DNA of 64,000 bases from Pseudomonas sp. MMS21 TM103 (GTDB taxonomy: Bacteria; Pseudomonadota; Gammaproteobacteria; Pseudomonadales; Pseudomonadaceae). The stretch lies in the NCBI RefSeq assembly GCF_022132145.1, contig NZ_JAJISP010000001.1, positions 186,001 to 250,000 on the forward strand, read 5' to 3'. Positions 47,122 through 57,640 of this stretch are shown in pieces. A program made the position numbers and the translations under genes. The notes beneath the pieces are model-generated. The model made no database searches. It had not been told where the DNA came from and saw only the letters and a program-made list of their open reading frames with translations. Numbering within the stretch: position 1 is the first letter of the stretch; every line of letters begins with the position of its first letter.

Positions 47122-47601
47122 TCAGTCGCGGAAGTTGTCGAATTGCAGTGGCATGCCGAAGTCCTTGGCGCGCAGGGCGGCAATCGCTTCCTGCAGGTCA
47201 TCGCGCTTCTTGCCGGTAATCCGCACCTGCTCCCCCTGGATGGCAGCCTGCACCTTGAGCTTGCTGTCCTTGATGTGAGCAACGATTTTCTTCGCCAGTT
47301 CCTTGTCGATGCCTTCACGCAGGGTCATTTCCTGCTTGACGCTCTTGCCCGAGGGATAGGCATCCTTGAACTCCAGGCACTGCACATCGATCTTGCGCTT
47401 TACCAGGCAGAGTTTGAGAATCTCGACCATCTGCTCCAGCTGGAAATCCGCATCGGCGGTCAGGTTGACCGTAAGGTCTTTGAGCTCGAAGCTGCCTTTG
47501 CCGCGCAGGTCATAACGACGTTCAAGTTCTTTGATGGCGTTGTCGACAGCATTGGTGACTTCGTGTTTGTCCAGCTCGGACACCACGTCGAACGAGGGCA
47601 T
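47122..47601 (-). CDS. yajQ: YajQ family cyclic-di-GMP-binding protein
   Basis: A 159-residue cytosolic protein. The start [20 protein letters not shown] and the [20 protein letters not shown] region are the YajQ signature. Members bind cyclic di-GMP and act with transcription factors in Xanthomonas and Pseudomonas. The ATG at 47601 is chosen because the upstream extension does not match the family. It is transcribed alone and ends in a strong hairpin. Confidence 0.93.
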   Translation of the reverse strand: MPSFDVVSELDKHEVTNAVDNAIKELERRYDLRGKGSFELKDLTVNLTADADFQLEQMVEILKLCLVKRKIDVQCLEFKDAYPSGKSVKQEMTLREGIDKELAKKIVAHIKDSKLKVQAAIQGEQVRITGKKRDDLQEAIAALRAKDFGMPLQFDNFRD

Positions 47602-47753
47602 GGGTTTTCTCCAGATAGACGGCGCGACCCAGATCACGGACGGGGCACGCGTGGCTTGATGACGATTGAAAAACCCGGCCATTATATAGCCATAGCGACA
47701 AACACTGCCTGGCGATGTACCGGGCTCATGCGAATCCCCCTACGAGCCTGCCC

Positions 47754-48719
47754 ATGCCCAACCCCCATCTCAGTATCCTGGTGGTGGACGACGCCAAGTT
47801 CTCCAGCGCCATGATCGGTCGCGCCCTGAGGCAGGCCGGCTATCAGGATGTACGCTTTGCCAACAGCGCCGCAGAAGCCATCAGGCAGCTCGAACTGCGT
47901 CCGGCCAGCGTGCTCCTGGCGGACTGGCTGATGCCGGAAATGGACGGCCTGGAACTGACCGGGCGGGTTCGCCAGCTGGATGAAATGGCCGATCACTACA
48001 CCTACGTCATGCTGCTGACCGGCAAGGAAGGTGAAAACGTACTGGGCGAAGCCTTCGATCGCGGGGTCGATGACTTCATCAACAAGGCGCAGATGAATGA
48101 ACAACTGGTGCCGCGGGTCTTCGCTGCCGACCGCCTGTGCAACACCCTGCAACGCCTGCTGCAAGAAAACCGCCTGCTGACGGAAAACATCGCCAGCATG
48201 GAACAGCGCAACCTGGTCGATACGCTTACCGGCCTGGGCAACGCCCGCTACCTGCGGCAGAAGCTGCTCGATAGCCTGCGCCAGATCGAATCGCGCGGCG
48301 GCGCATTGTGTTACCTGTTGATCGGCCTGCAGGAGGCCGGCGAACTGCGCCAGCGTCATGGCAACGGCTTCTACAGCGAGCTGTTGCATGGCGTCGCCCG
48401 CCGCCTGCAGCAACTGGTGCGCCCGCTGGACGTGCTGGTGCGCCTGGACGACAACCATTTCGCCCTGATTACCCTGCTCGAAGACCTGCACGAGTGTTCG
48501 CCGAGCAGCTTCAAGCGCCTGCACGAAGGGCTCAACCTCAAGTCGTTCAAGACCAGCGAAGGCTTCGTCAACCTCAAGGCCGGGATCTGCCTGGTCGGCC
48601 TCGACGCCAAAGCCTTGCCCATCGGCCCGGAGAGCCTGATCGCGCATGCGACCAAGCTGCTGCCGGAATCCTATGTCAGCGGCCGGGTCGCCGCCATGCG
48701 CCTGCCGCATGCGACCTAG
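47754..48719 (+). CDS. response regulator with degenerate GGDEF domain
   Basis: A 321-residue protein. The REC domain (residues 5-125) keeps its phospho-acceptor in LLADWLMPEMDG (about D61). A GGDEF-type domain (about 150-320) begins DTLTGLGNARYLRQKLLDSL, but the active loop reads RLDDNHFALI instead of RxGGDEF. It therefore probably cannot make c-di-GMP. It may act as a scaffold or sensor. It corresponds in position to P. aeruginosa PA4396, between yajQ and panE. The ATG at 47754 gives the start MPNPHLSILVVDD. Confidence 0.88.
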   Translation: MPNPHLSILVVDDAKFSSAMIGRALRQAGYQDVRFANSAAEAIRQLELRPASVLLADWLMPEMDGLELTGRVRQLDEMADHYTYVMLLTGKEGENVLGEAFDRGVDDFINKAQMNEQLVPRVFAADRLCNTLQRLLQENRLLTENIASMEQRNLVDTLTGLGNARYLRQKLLDSLRQIESRGGALCYLLIGLQEAGELRQRHGNGFYSELLHGVARRLQQLVRPLDVLVRLDDNHFALITLLEDLHECSPSSFKRLHEGLNLKSFKTSEGFVNLKAGICLVGLDAKALPIGPESLIAHATKLLPESYVSGRVAAMRLPHAT

Positions 48720-48723
48720 CAAT

Positions 48724-49877
<1,154 letters not shown>

Positions 49878-49927
49878 GCCGCGCGTTACCCTGCTCGAAC
49901 TTCCTCGCCACTGCGACGTGCCCGTCC

Positions 49928-51946
49928 ATGCAATTGCGTCAGCGCCTCGAAAATCTGCCCGTCGGCCGCAAACTGCTCACCGCGCTCCTGGTATTGCTGG
50001 CCGCCGTGTTGCTGATGGCCAACCTGGCGTTTATCAGCGCGGCCTACTGGATTTCCCAGCAGAGCGTCGCCCCGCAGGCCTTGCACACCCTCGGCCGCCT
50101 GATCGCCGGCCCCACCCTGAGCCGGGAGGCGCTGAGCTCGGCGAGCGCTGCCCAAGCCCTGCTGCAGCGCCTGGATGACTACCCGCCACTGCGCGCCGCG
50201 GTGATCTATGACAGCAATGGCGTGAGCCTGGCACAGCTGCAACAAGGAGAATTCCTGGACTTGCCCCAGCGCCTTGAACAACTGGACAGCTGGCGCCACC
50301 GCGAATTGCGCACCAACCTGCTGATCGAGCTGCCGCTGCCCGACGCACCGCCCGGCCACCTGCTGCTGGTCGCCTCTGGCGAACTGCCCGGCGCCTTCTA
50401 TACCGGCACCCTGAGCGCCAGCTTGGCGATTCTCGCGTTCAGCGTGCTGCTCTGGCTGCTGGTAGCGCGGCAGATCCGCCGCCTGGTGACCAAGCCGATT
50501 CGCCGGCTGGAAGAACTGTCACGCCAGGTCACCCGCGAGGAGAACTATTCCCTACGGGCCAGGCGCGGCAACCAGGACGAGATCGGCAGTCTGGCCGACG
50601 CCTTCAATACCATGCTGATGCGCATCGAGGCACGCGAGCAACAACTCAAACGCGCCCGCGACGACGCCCAGGCCGCGTTCGACCAGGCGCAGAGCCTCGC
50701 CGAGGAAACCCGCCACTTCAACCGCAAACTGGAGCTGGAAGTGCAGGTACGCAGCAAGATCGAGAGGAAGCTCACCGGCTTCCAGAATTATCTCAACAGC
50801 ATCATCGACTCCATGCCCTCGGCCTTGATCGCCCTCGACGAACAGCTCTACGTCACCCAGTGGAACCAGGAGGCCAGCGCCATTTCCGGCACGCGCCTGG
50901 CCAAGGCGCTGAACCAGCCGGTGTTCCTCGCCTTCCCGCCGCTGAAACCCTTTCTGCCGATGCTCAGACGCACCGTCGAACAGCACAAGGTGGAAAAAAT
51001 CGAGCGAGTGACCTGGAGCAAGGACGAAGAACCGCATCACTACGCCCTGACCTTCTACCCGCTGACCGGTGGGGCCGGGCGCGGCGTGGTGATCCGCATC
51101 GACGACATCACCCAGCGCCTGAGCCTGGAAGAGATGATGGTGCAGTCGGAAAAGATGCTCTCGGTCGGCGGCCTCGCGGCGGGCATGGCCCATGAGATCA
51201 ACAACCCGCTCGGCGCCATCCTGCACAACGTGCAGAACATCCGCCGGCGCCTGTCGCCGGAACTGGAGAAGAACCGCGAACAGGCCGAGCAGATTGGCGT
51301 GTGCCTGGAAACCATCGACCGTTATCTGCACGCCCGGGAAATCCCGCGCCTGCTCGATGACATCCAGCGGGCCGGCACGCGTGCGGCGAAAATCGTCAGC
51401 CACATGCTCAGCTTCAGTCGTCGCAGCAACCGCCAACTGGCACCCTGCCAGCTGAGTGCCGTGATCGACCAGGCGCTGGAAATCGCCAGCAACGACTTCG
51501 ACCTCACGGACAGCTTTGACTTCAAAAGCCTGGTCATCCGCCGCGAGTTCGACCCAAGCCTCGGCCCGGTGCCTGGCATCGCCAACGAACTGGAACAGGT
51601 CCTGCTAAACCTGCTGAAAAATGCCGCCCAGGCGATTCATCAGCGCGAAGACTGCAGCACGCCCGGACAGATCATCTTGCGTACCCGGCTGGCTCCGCCC
51701 TGGGCAGAGATCCAGGTGGAAGACAACGGCGTCGGCATGCCTGAATCGGTGCGCAAGCGCATCTTCGAACCGTTCTTCACCACCAAGGAGGTCGGCCAAG
51801 GTACCGGGCTGGGCCTGTCGGTCTCCTACTTCATCATCACCAACAACCACAAAGGGCAGATGGAAGTGCAGTCCAAGGAAGCCCAGGGCACCTGCTTCAC
51901 CCTGCGCCTGCCCCTGGCTGTAGCCATCCCCCACACAGGTCATTGA
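49928..51946 (+). CDS. sensor histidine kinase with HAMP and PAS domains
   Basis: A 672-residue membrane kinase. Helices at about 18-40 and 156-180 flank a periplasmic domain; a HAMP (about 181-235), a coiled coil and a PAS domain (about 285-395) follow. The H-box reads [15 protein letters not shown], then the ATPase region has [17 protein letters not shown] and [10 protein letters not shown]. This is a hybrid-free NtrB/AtoS-like kinase. No response regulator gene is adjacent on this strand; the degenerate-GGDEF regulator at 47754 is the nearest and may be its partner. It corresponds in position to PA4398. Confidence 0.88.
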   Translation: MQLRQRLENLPVGRKLLTALLVLLAAVLLMANLAFISAAYWISQQSVAPQALHTLGRLIAGPTLSREALSSASAAQALLQRLDDYPPLRAAVIYDSNGVSLAQLQQGEFLDLPQRLEQLDSWRHRELRTNLLIELPLPDAPPGHLLLVASGELPGAFYTGTLSASLAILAFSVLLWLLVARQIRRLVTKPIRRLEELSRQVTREENYSLRARRGNQDEIGSLADAFNTMLMRIEAREQQLKRARDDAQAAFDQAQSLAEETRHFNRKLELEVQVRSKIERKLTGFQNYLNSIIDSMPSALIALDEQLYVTQWNQEASAISGTRLAKALNQPVFLAFPPLKPFLPMLRRTVEQHKVEKIERVTWSKDEEPHHYALTFYPLTGGAGRGVVIRIDDITQRLSLEEMMVQSEKMLSVGGLAAGMAHEINNPLGAILHNVQNIRRRLSPELEKNREQAEQIGVCLETIDRYLHAREIPRLLDDIQRAGTRAAKIVSHMLSFSRRSNRQLAPCQLSAVIDQALEIASNDFDLTDSFDFKSLVIRREFDPSLGPVPGIANELEQVLLNLLKNAAQAIHQREDCSTPGQIILRTRLAPPWAEIQVEDNGVGMPESVRKRIFEPFFTTKEVGQGTGLGLSVSYFIITNNHKGQMEVQSKEAQGTCFTLRLPLAVAIPHTGH

Positions 51947-51948
51947 AC

Positions 51949-52530
51949 ATGGGTTATCGACTGTCGAAGATTTACACACGCACCGGCGATGCCGGCGAAA
52001 CCGGGCTGGCCGACGGCCGTCGGGTGGCCAAGGATCACCCGCGGGTGGAGGCCATGGGCGAGGTGGATACGCTCAACAGCCAACTCGGCCTGCTGCTGGC
52101 CGACCTCGCTGAAAACCAGGCGACCTGGCCGGGCTTGAGCGAGATCAGCGCGGTGCTCGCGCCCTGCCAGCACCGCCTGTTCGATCTCGGTGGCGAACTG
52201 GCCATGCCCGAGTACCAGGCCCTGCAACAGGCTGAAGTGGAACGCCTGGAAGCCGCCATCGATCGCTGGAACGAAGAACTCGGCCCGCTGCAGAATTTCA
52301 TCCTGCCGGGCGGTACCCGCCTGGTCGCCCAGGCCCACGTCTGCCGCAGTCTGGCGCGCAGCGCCGAACGCCGCTGCCAGCAGCTGAACGCGCTGGAGCC
52401 ATTGCGCGGCGTCGGCCTGGCCTATGTCAACCGCCTCTCCGATCTGCTGTTCGTGGCCGCCCGCCTGATCGCCAGGCGCCAGTGCATCGATGAGGTGCTC
52501 TGGCAGGCAGCGCCGAAGCAACCGGCGTGA
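51949..52530 (+). CDS. cob(I)yrinic acid a,c-diamide adenosyltransferase (PduO type)
   Basis: A 193-residue corrinoid adenosyltransferase. The N-terminal KIYTRTGDAGETGLADGRRV is the PduO/EutT ATP-binding signature. The C-terminal RSAERRC and NRLSDLLFVAAR stretch completes the fold. It transfers adenosine from ATP to reduced cobalamin to make adenosylcobalamin. The ATG at 51949 is two codons into the possible frame and gives the family start. It begins two bases after the kinase stop, so it is probably cotranscribed. Confidence 0.92.
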   Translation: MGYRLSKIYTRTGDAGETGLADGRRVAKDHPRVEAMGEVDTLNSQLGLLLADLAENQATWPGLSEISAVLAPCQHRLFDLGGELAMPEYQALQQAEVERLEAAIDRWNEELGPLQNFILPGGTRLVAQAHVCRSLARSAERRCQQLNALEPLRGVGLAYVNRLSDLLFVAARLIARRQCIDEVLWQAAPKQPA

Positions 52531-52678
52531 TCATCTGTTGATGTGCAAGCCCGGCGACAGCCCAAGGCCTCACGCGCCGCAGACAGCGCACCGGGGCTGA
52601 TCGGCGGGCTGTCGCGGCACTCCGGACGGAACGCCCTGCAACCTTGAGCGATGGCGCCCCTGCTTCAAGGAGAAACGC

Positions 52679-53572
52679 TCAGAGCAGACTCAGCCGGCTC
52701 TCGAAGCGGCGCTGCTCGCCACTCAGTGGGTCGATGAAGGCCAGGCCCTGGGCCAGCAGCTTGAGCGGCCGGCTGTAATCGTCAGGCGCATCGGGCCCTT
52801 CACTGATGTCGGGGTAGAAGGGATCGTTGACGATAGGCGCACCCAAGGCGGCCATATGCACACGCAGCTGGTGCTTTTTTCCCGTTACCGGATAGAGCCC
52901 ATAGAGCCAGTGCTCGCCCAACTGCTGCGCCACCTCGATGCGGGTCTCGGTATTCGCCATGCCGGCGACTTCCTGCATGCGGAAAAACGGCTCACCGGCC
53001 GCCAGTCGCGTGGCTCTTCGCACGGGAAAGTGCAGTCCAGGCAAGCCCGGCGCCAAGGCTTCGTAGCGCTTGTCCATCTGCCGCTCACGGAACAGCGCCT
53101 GATACTGGCCGCGGCTCTGCCGGTTACAGGAAAACAGCACCAGGCCGGCCGTATGCCGGTCGATACGGTGCAGCGGCACCAGGTCGGCATTACCCAGGCG
53201 CTTGGCCAGACGCGCCTGCAGCGTCTGCTCGACATATTCGCCAGCGGGCATCACCGGGAGAAAATGCGGCTTGTCGGCCACCAGCAGGTGCTCGTCGACA
53301 TAAAGCACCGTTTCGACGAAGGGAATCGGCGTCTCCGCCACCACCTCGCGAAAGTAATGCACACGCAGGCCAACCCGATAAGCATGCGCCGGACCGATTG
53401 GCGCGCCATCGGCATCCAGCACACGCCCACGTGCCATGCGCTGCAGCCATACCTCGCGGCTGATCGCCGGGAAATGCGCACACAAGCAATCGAGCACCGT
53501 CGGCCAGTTGCCCTGGGGCAGATGCAGGGTGCTGGGGCGCATGTTGGAGGGGGAACGGGCAGACACAGGCAT
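52679..53572 (-). CDS. RluA-type pseudouridine synthase
   Basis: A 297-residue RNA pseudouridine synthase. The catalytic block LHRIDRHTAGLVLF contains the essential aspartate. KPHFLPVMP and GKKHQLRVHM are the other conserved blocks. Residues 20-100 may hold an S4-like or RNA-binding extension. The start is either 53572 or 53542, both ATG with no clear winner. The target is unknown; the family includes enzymes acting on rRNA and tRNA. Confidence 0.85.
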   Translation of the reverse strand: MPVSARSPSNMRPSTLHLPQGNWPTVLDCLCAHFPAISREVWLQRMARGRVLDADGAPIGPAHAYRVGLRVHYFREVVAETPIPFVETVLYVDEHLLVADKPHFLPVMPAGEYVEQTLQARLAKRLGNADLVPLHRIDRHTAGLVLFSCNRQSRGQYQALFRERQMDKRYEALAPGLPGLHFPVRRATRLAAGEPFFRMQEVAGMANTETRIEVAQQLGEHWLYGLYPVTGKKHQLRVHMAALGAPIVNDPFYPDISEGPDAPDDYSRPLKLLAQGLAFIDPLSGEQRRFESRLSLL

Positions 53573-53653
53573 GAGGGGCTCGGCGGGCAGCGACAAAGGT
53601 AACCAGCGCCCATTAGGCCGCAGCCACTCGCCTGGCGTCAAAGGCCGGGACGG

Positions 53654-54049
53654 TTACAGCAGTATCACCGCCCAGACCAGGGCAATCAGGGTCATGGTAA
53701 CCAATTGCGCGGCGCTGCCCAGGTCCTTGGCCTGTTTCGACAAGGGGTGCAACTCCAGGGAGATACGGTCCACCGTCGCCTCGATCGCCGAGTTGAGCAA
53801 CTCGACGATCAGCGCCAGCAAACATACGCTGATCAACAGTGCACGCTCGACCTTGCCAACATCCAGGTAGAACGCCAGGGGCAGCAGCACGGCATTGAGC
53901 AGCAGCAACTGACGAAACGCCGCCTCGCCCCTGAACGCGGCCCACAGCCCCGCCCGGGAATAGCCGAACGCATGCACGATACGCCGCCAGCCGCTTTGCC
54001 CCTTCAGCGCGCTGCCATCGAGCACGCTGACAGCGACTTCAGAACTCAT
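53654..54049 (-). CDS. dgkA: diacylglycerol kinase
   Basis: A 131-residue integral membrane kinase with about three helices. The AFRGEAAFRQLLLLNAVLLP and LNSAIEATVDRISLELHPLSK segments carry the catalytic glutamates and the SAIE motif. It phosphorylates diacylglycerol released during membrane-derived glycan and LPS modification. Its ATG lies inside the end of the inaA gene (11-base overlap), so it is the third gene of the methyltransferase-inaA-dgkA operon. The envelope role fits control by ColR. Confidence 0.92.
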   Translation of the reverse strand: MSSEVAVSVLDGSALKGQSGWRRIVHAFGYSRAGLWAAFRGEAAFRQLLLLNAVLLPLAFYLDVGKVERALLISVCLLALIVELLNSAIEATVDRISLELHPLSKQAKDLGSAAQLVTMTLIALVWAVILL

Positions 54050-54761
54050 GGGAAACAGCCCCCACGGTAGCCATTGAACGATGGTAGGCCTCGAGCAACA
54101 GCTGCCAATCGGCAGCCGGCATGCCCCCACGATGGCGAGACAGTTGGCCCATGTCGCGCCGCGAAGCGGAGCGGCTGAACAACCGGCGACGACTTTTCTC
54201 CAGGTCGAGCAGCGCCACTTCGACACCACCGCCGTCGCCGACGGCCTGGGGCTTGATGAAGATGTGCTTGGGATACAAGCAGCCATGCTGCCAGCCGGCC
54301 CGGTGCAGGCGACTGAGCATCGCCGCCAGTTGTTCCAGCATGCACCGATTGAGTGGCGTGCCGCCATGCCGCAGCGCATCGCTGGTGTACCACTGCTCCA
54401 GGCTGACGAAGCCCTCCAGCGCCTCGGTGACCAAGAGCGCACGCCACTGTCCGGCTTGTTTTTGCGCAGCCGCATAGACCAGCTTCGGCACGCGGATGCC
54501 GAGGCGCTGCAGTTCCTCCATTGCATGCAATTCACGCAACGCCGTGGGCCGGCCCAAGGGGTGCAGCCAGGAGCGATACAGGTGCCCGGTCTGGCGCTTG
54601 AGGTACAGCAGCTGCCCCGCCTGGTTATGCCGGCGCTGCACTCCGCTCTCGCCGCCACGCCGCTGATTGGGCGCCTCCACCCACTCGCCCTGGACCTGCC
54701 ACCAACGCTCGAATGTGCTGGGCACCGGCTCGGTCTGTACTCGCGTAATCAGGCTACTCAT
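54039..54761 (-). CDS. inaA: InaA-type LPS kinase-like protein (copy 2)
   Basis: A 240-residue protein of the InaA family, with the same core as copy 1 (LKRQTGHLYRSWLHPLGRP, LHRAGWQHGCLYPKHIFIK and ALLDLEKSRRR). The ATG at 54761 is chosen from the paralogue and because it overlaps the upstream methyltransferase stop by eight bases. In P. aeruginosa inaA is next to the methyltransferase and colRS, as here, so this is the orthologous copy. It probably modifies a lipid or sugar of the envelope. Confidence 0.85.
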   Translation of the reverse strand: MSSLITRVQTEPVPSTFERWWQVQGEWVEAPNQRRGGESGVQRRHNQAGQLLYLKRQTGHLYRSWLHPLGRPTALRELHAMEELQRLGIRVPKLVYAAAQKQAGQWRALLVTEALEGFVSLEQWYTSDALRHGGTPLNRCMLEQLAAMLSRLHRAGWQHGCLYPKHIFIKPQAVGDGGGVEVALLDLEKSRRRLFSRSASRRDMGQLSRHRGGMPAADWQLLLEAYHRSMATVGAVSHEF

Positions 54762-55452
54762 CTCTGTTGCCCTTGCGCAGGACATAGACCCGCCACATGG
54801 CATAGCCCGGGAGAAAGTCCTTGTGGCCGAGGATATCGAAACCGGCCTGCTTGAACTCCGCCTCGATGGTTGATCGGGCGATGACGAAACGGTTCTGATT
54901 GCTCGCCGTGCTGCTCTGCGCCGCACGTCGGGCCTCAAGGCGCCGGCGTTTCCAGGATTTATAGTTGCCATCGACCCACAGCGAAATGATCAGGGTATCG
55001 CGCGTCACCCGGTGCAATTCACGCAGCATGATCAGGCGATGTTCGGGCTCGGCGATGTGATGCAGCAGGCGCATGCAGAAAATACTGTCGACCGCATTGT
55101 CACCCAGGTCGATGGCGAAAGCCGAGGTTTGAAAGGGCTTTACCCGTGCCACGACATCTGCCGGTTGCCCGGCCATGGCAATTGCCAGCATGTCCGGTGA
55201 GTTGTCGGCAGCGAGGATCACCCGGTTCGGCTGCTTAGCCAGCAGCGGCCAGAAGCGACCGGCGCCGCACGGCAAGTCGAGCACCAGGTTGGGCTCGCCC
55301 GCCAATTTCAGGGCATGTCGTGCCAGTTGCTCGTCGCGCCAATGGGATAACCGGCGGGACAGGCCATCCTGATGCTTTGCCAAATACTGACGGGCGTGTT
55401 CGGGATCGTACTTGCGCGAGAAGTCCAACTCGACGGGTTTAGCGCTAGACAT
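54754..55452 (-). CDS. SAM-dependent methyltransferase
   Basis: A 232-residue class I methyltransferase. The SAM-binding motif LVLDLPCGAGRFWPLL and the acidic end AADNSPDML lie in the first half; FCMRLLHHI matches motif IV. The ATG at 55452 (MSSAKPVELD) is chosen; the longer frame is not supported. It begins the operon with inaA and dgkA and is preceded, 74 bases upstream, by a ColR-type box. The substrate is unknown, perhaps an envelope lipid. Confidence 0.82.
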   Translation of the reverse strand: MSSAKPVELDFSRKYDPEHARQYLAKHQDGLSRRLSHWRDEQLARHALKLAGEPNLVLDLPCGAGRFWPLLAKQPNRVILAADNSPDMLAIAMAGQPADVVARVKPFQTSAFAIDLGDNAVDSIFCMRLLHHIAEPEHRLIMLRELHRVTRDTLIISLWVDGNYKSWKRRRLEARRAAQSSTASNQNRFVIARSTIEAEFKQAGFDILGHKDFLPGYAMWRVYVLRKGNRDE

Positions 55453-55525
55453 GACAACCTGCTCCACAGAGGAATCCACGGTTGCCAAACTAACGACCAA
55501 GGCATCAAGTTATCGTCAAAGGACT

Positions 55526-55541
55526 GTGAAAAAAACGTGAA
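55526..55541 (-). promoter_or_regulatory. ColR-type box upstream of methyltransferase-inaA-dgkA
   Basis: On the minus strand TTCACGTTTTTTTCAC agrees at all 16 positions with the ColR consensus as I recall it (YYNASNNYTTTTTCAC). It lies between colS and the methyltransferase, 74 bases upstream of the start codon. Confidence 0.7.
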
Positions 55542-55580
55542 GCACCGGTTGCATCGACCGCCGCTCGCGCGGCGGCGCCT

Positions 55581-56846
55581 TCAGCGGCGCAAGCTGACCT
55601 CGAATGCACTCCCCCGCGGGGGCAGGTCACGCATCTGCACCGTCCAGCCCTGATGCGTGCAGATCCGCTTGACCAGGGACAGGCCCAGCCCCAGGCCCTC
55701 GCCACGGGACTGGGCGCCGCGCACAAAGGGCTGGAACATCTGTTCCTGCTGATCCAGGGGGATGCCAACGCCGCTGTCCTCGACCCGAAAACCACCGTCC
55801 TGGAGGATCAGCCGCACCGTGCCCTGCTCGGTGTAGTGCAAGGCATTGCGCAGCAGATTGGAGATCACCGTACGCAGAAACGTCAGGTTGTAGTGCGAGT
55901 CATCCTCGCCCTCCTCGATCAACTGGAACTGCAAGCCCTTCTCGTGCATCAGGGGTGCCCAGCGCTTGCTCTGCTCATCGGCGACCGCAGCCAGGGTCGC
56001 GCTGCCGCCCTGGCTCGACTCCTGAGGCCTGGCGCGCGCCAGAATCAGAAAGGTCTGCACCAGATCACCCATTTCCTCGGTCGCGCGAGCGATGCGCTGG
56101 ATCTGTTCAAGCTGGCGCGCATCCAGGTTGGGCGCCTCCGCAAGCAGCTCGCAGGAGCTGGCGATGATCATCAGCGGCGTGCGCAGCTCATGGCTGACAT
56201 CACTGGTGAACAGCCGCTCGCGCTCCAGGGAATGGCGCAACTGGCCAAGGGTGCTGTCGAAGGCCGCCGCCAGGTGACCGACCTCATCATCCGGATAGTC
56301 CGGCGCCAGGGCCGGGGCCAGCGCATGCAACTGATCGCGATGACGCACCTGATTGGCCAGGCGTATCACCGGTGCCATCACCCGCCGTGCCAACAGCCAG
56401 CCAAGGCTCCAGGCGACCAGCATGCTGAGCAGAAAGCCGGCCAGCACCACATTGAACAGTACCTGTTCGCGGGCCTCGAACTCGTGCTGCTCCTGCACCA
56501 GCATGAAGTCCCGACCATTTTCACTGCGTTTGAACAGATAAAATGCCTGGTCACCCTCGACCACCTCGGAAAACCCGTCGGCCGCCTCGGCGAACTGCAG
56601 CGGCACCTCGAACTCAGGCAGATGCGAGGCGAAAAAACGTGTACTGGAATCCAGCCGCGGCCTTTGGCCACGCCGTAGATCTTCATCAATAACGATGCTC
56701 AATTCACGATCAAGCTCCTGGGACACCAGGTGCTCTTCGACGAAGTGCACAATCGCCACGATGCTCAACGAAAACACGCCGCTGACCACCAGTGTCATCA
56801 GCACGAAGGCGATCACGATGCGCCTCAGCAACGGTTGCTTAGACAC
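55581..56846 (-). CDS. colS: sensor histidine kinase ColS
   Basis: A 421-residue membrane kinase. Two membrane helices (about residues 11-33 and 133-157) flank a roughly 100-residue periplasmic sensor with acidic residues. HAMP-type linker, H-box (FTSDVSHELRTPLMI), N-box (NLLRNALHYT) and G1/G2 boxes (DSGVGIP, GLGLGLSLVK) are intact. The GTG at 56846 overlaps the colR stop by eight bases; longer starts lie deep in colR. ColS senses metal excess, such as zinc and iron, and phosphorylates ColR. Confidence 0.9.
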   Translation of the reverse strand: MSKQPLLRRIVIAFVLMTLVVSGVFSLSIVAIVHFVEEHLVSQELDRELSIVIDEDLRRGQRPRLDSSTRFFASHLPEFEVPLQFAEAADGFSEVVEGDQAFYLFKRSENGRDFMLVQEQHEFEAREQVLFNVVLAGFLLSMLVAWSLGWLLARRVMAPVIRLANQVRHRDQLHALAPALAPDYPDDEVGHLAAAFDSTLGQLRHSLERERLFTSDVSHELRTPLMIIASSCELLAEAPNLDARQLEQIQRIARATEEMGDLVQTFLILARARPQESSQGGSATLAAVADEQSKRWAPLMHEKGLQFQLIEEGEDDSHYNLTFLRTVISNLLRNALHYTEQGTVRLILQDGGFRVEDSGVGIPLDQQEQMFQPFVRGAQSRGEGLGLGLSLVKRICTHQGWTVQMRDLPPRGSAFEVSLRR

Positions 56847-57522
56847 CACTTGCGGACTCCGCCAGGCGATAACCGATACCGTGAATGGTGTGCAGCAAGG
56901 GTGTGGCGAAAGGCTTGTCGAGCACTTGGCGCAGCTGATGAATATGGCTGCGCAGGCTGTCGCTGTCCGGGCAATCGTCGCCCCACAGGGCCTCTTCAAG
57001 GGCCTCGCGACGCACCACCGCCGGGCTGCGCTGCATCAACACGGCTAGCAGCTTCAGGCCCAGGGGGTTGAGTTTCAACGGCTGACCGGCGCGACTGACA
57101 TGCAGGGTGTCGAGGTCATAGACCAGCTCGCCGACTTGCAACTGGCGCTTACGATTACCCTGACTGCGCCGCAGGATCGCTTCGATGCGCGCCACCAGCT
57201 CGGACAGGGCAAACGGCTTGAGCAGGTAATCGTCGGCCCCCGCACTCAAACCATGCAGACGGTCGTCGAGGGCATCGCGCGCGGTCAGCATGATGATCGG
57301 CGTATCACGCCGGGCATCTTCACGCAGACGTTTGCACAACTGATAACCATCGATGCCCGGCAGCATGATATCCAGCACGATCAGGTCATAGTGCTCGGAG
57401 GCAGCCAGATGCAGGCCACTCAGGCCATCCTGCGCGCAGTCGACGCTATAACCCTTCAGGGTCAGGTAATCGAGGATATTGGCCAGAATATCCCGATTGT
57501 CTTCCACCACAAGAATGCGCAT
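56839..57522 (-). CDS. colR: response regulator ColR
   Basis: A 227-residue OmpR-type regulator. The REC domain has the acceptor in LIVLDIMLPGIDGYQ (about D51) and TARDA and LKPF for the conserved T and K. The C-terminal winged HTH (about 128-225) ends in LHTIHGIGYRLAE. ColR binds T-rich boxes ending in CAC; two such boxes flank this locus. It controls membrane integrity under metal and antibiotic stress in Pseudomonas. The spacer to the divergent LTA-type gene holds one box. Confidence 0.92.
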   Translation of the reverse strand: MRILVVEDNRDILANILDYLTLKGYSVDCAQDGLSGLHLAASEHYDLIVLDIMLPGIDGYQLCKRLREDARRDTPIIMLTARDALDDRLHGLSAGADDYLLKPFALSELVARIEAILRRSQGNRKRQLQVGELVYDLDTLHVSRAGQPLKLNPLGLKLLAVLMQRSPAVVRREALEEALWGDDCPDSDSLRSHIHQLRQVLDKPFATPLLHTIHGIGYRLAESASGV

Positions 57523-57554
57523 GTCGGTTCAATCCTCAAGCGTGCCGCTACGAT

Positions 57555-57570
57555 TTGATGTTTTTTTCAC
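57555..57570 (+). promoter_or_regulatory. ColR-type box upstream of the LTA-synthase-family gene
   Basis: TTGATGTTTTTTTCAC on the plus strand matches 15 of 16 positions of the remembered ColR consensus (the fifth base differs). A TACATT -10-like element follows at 57579-57584. The start codon is 71 bases downstream. Confidence 0.65.
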
Positions 57571-57640
57571 GCGGCTTCTACATTTACCTCACATCCAGAT
57601 CGGCAGAGTGCACGGCATCTTTCCGCTGCCGGATCATACG

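Noticed and set aside
52555..52614. Inverted pair CGACAGCCC and GGGCTGTCG
   Set aside because: The 42-base loop is long and no other evidence marks it as a terminator or repeat.
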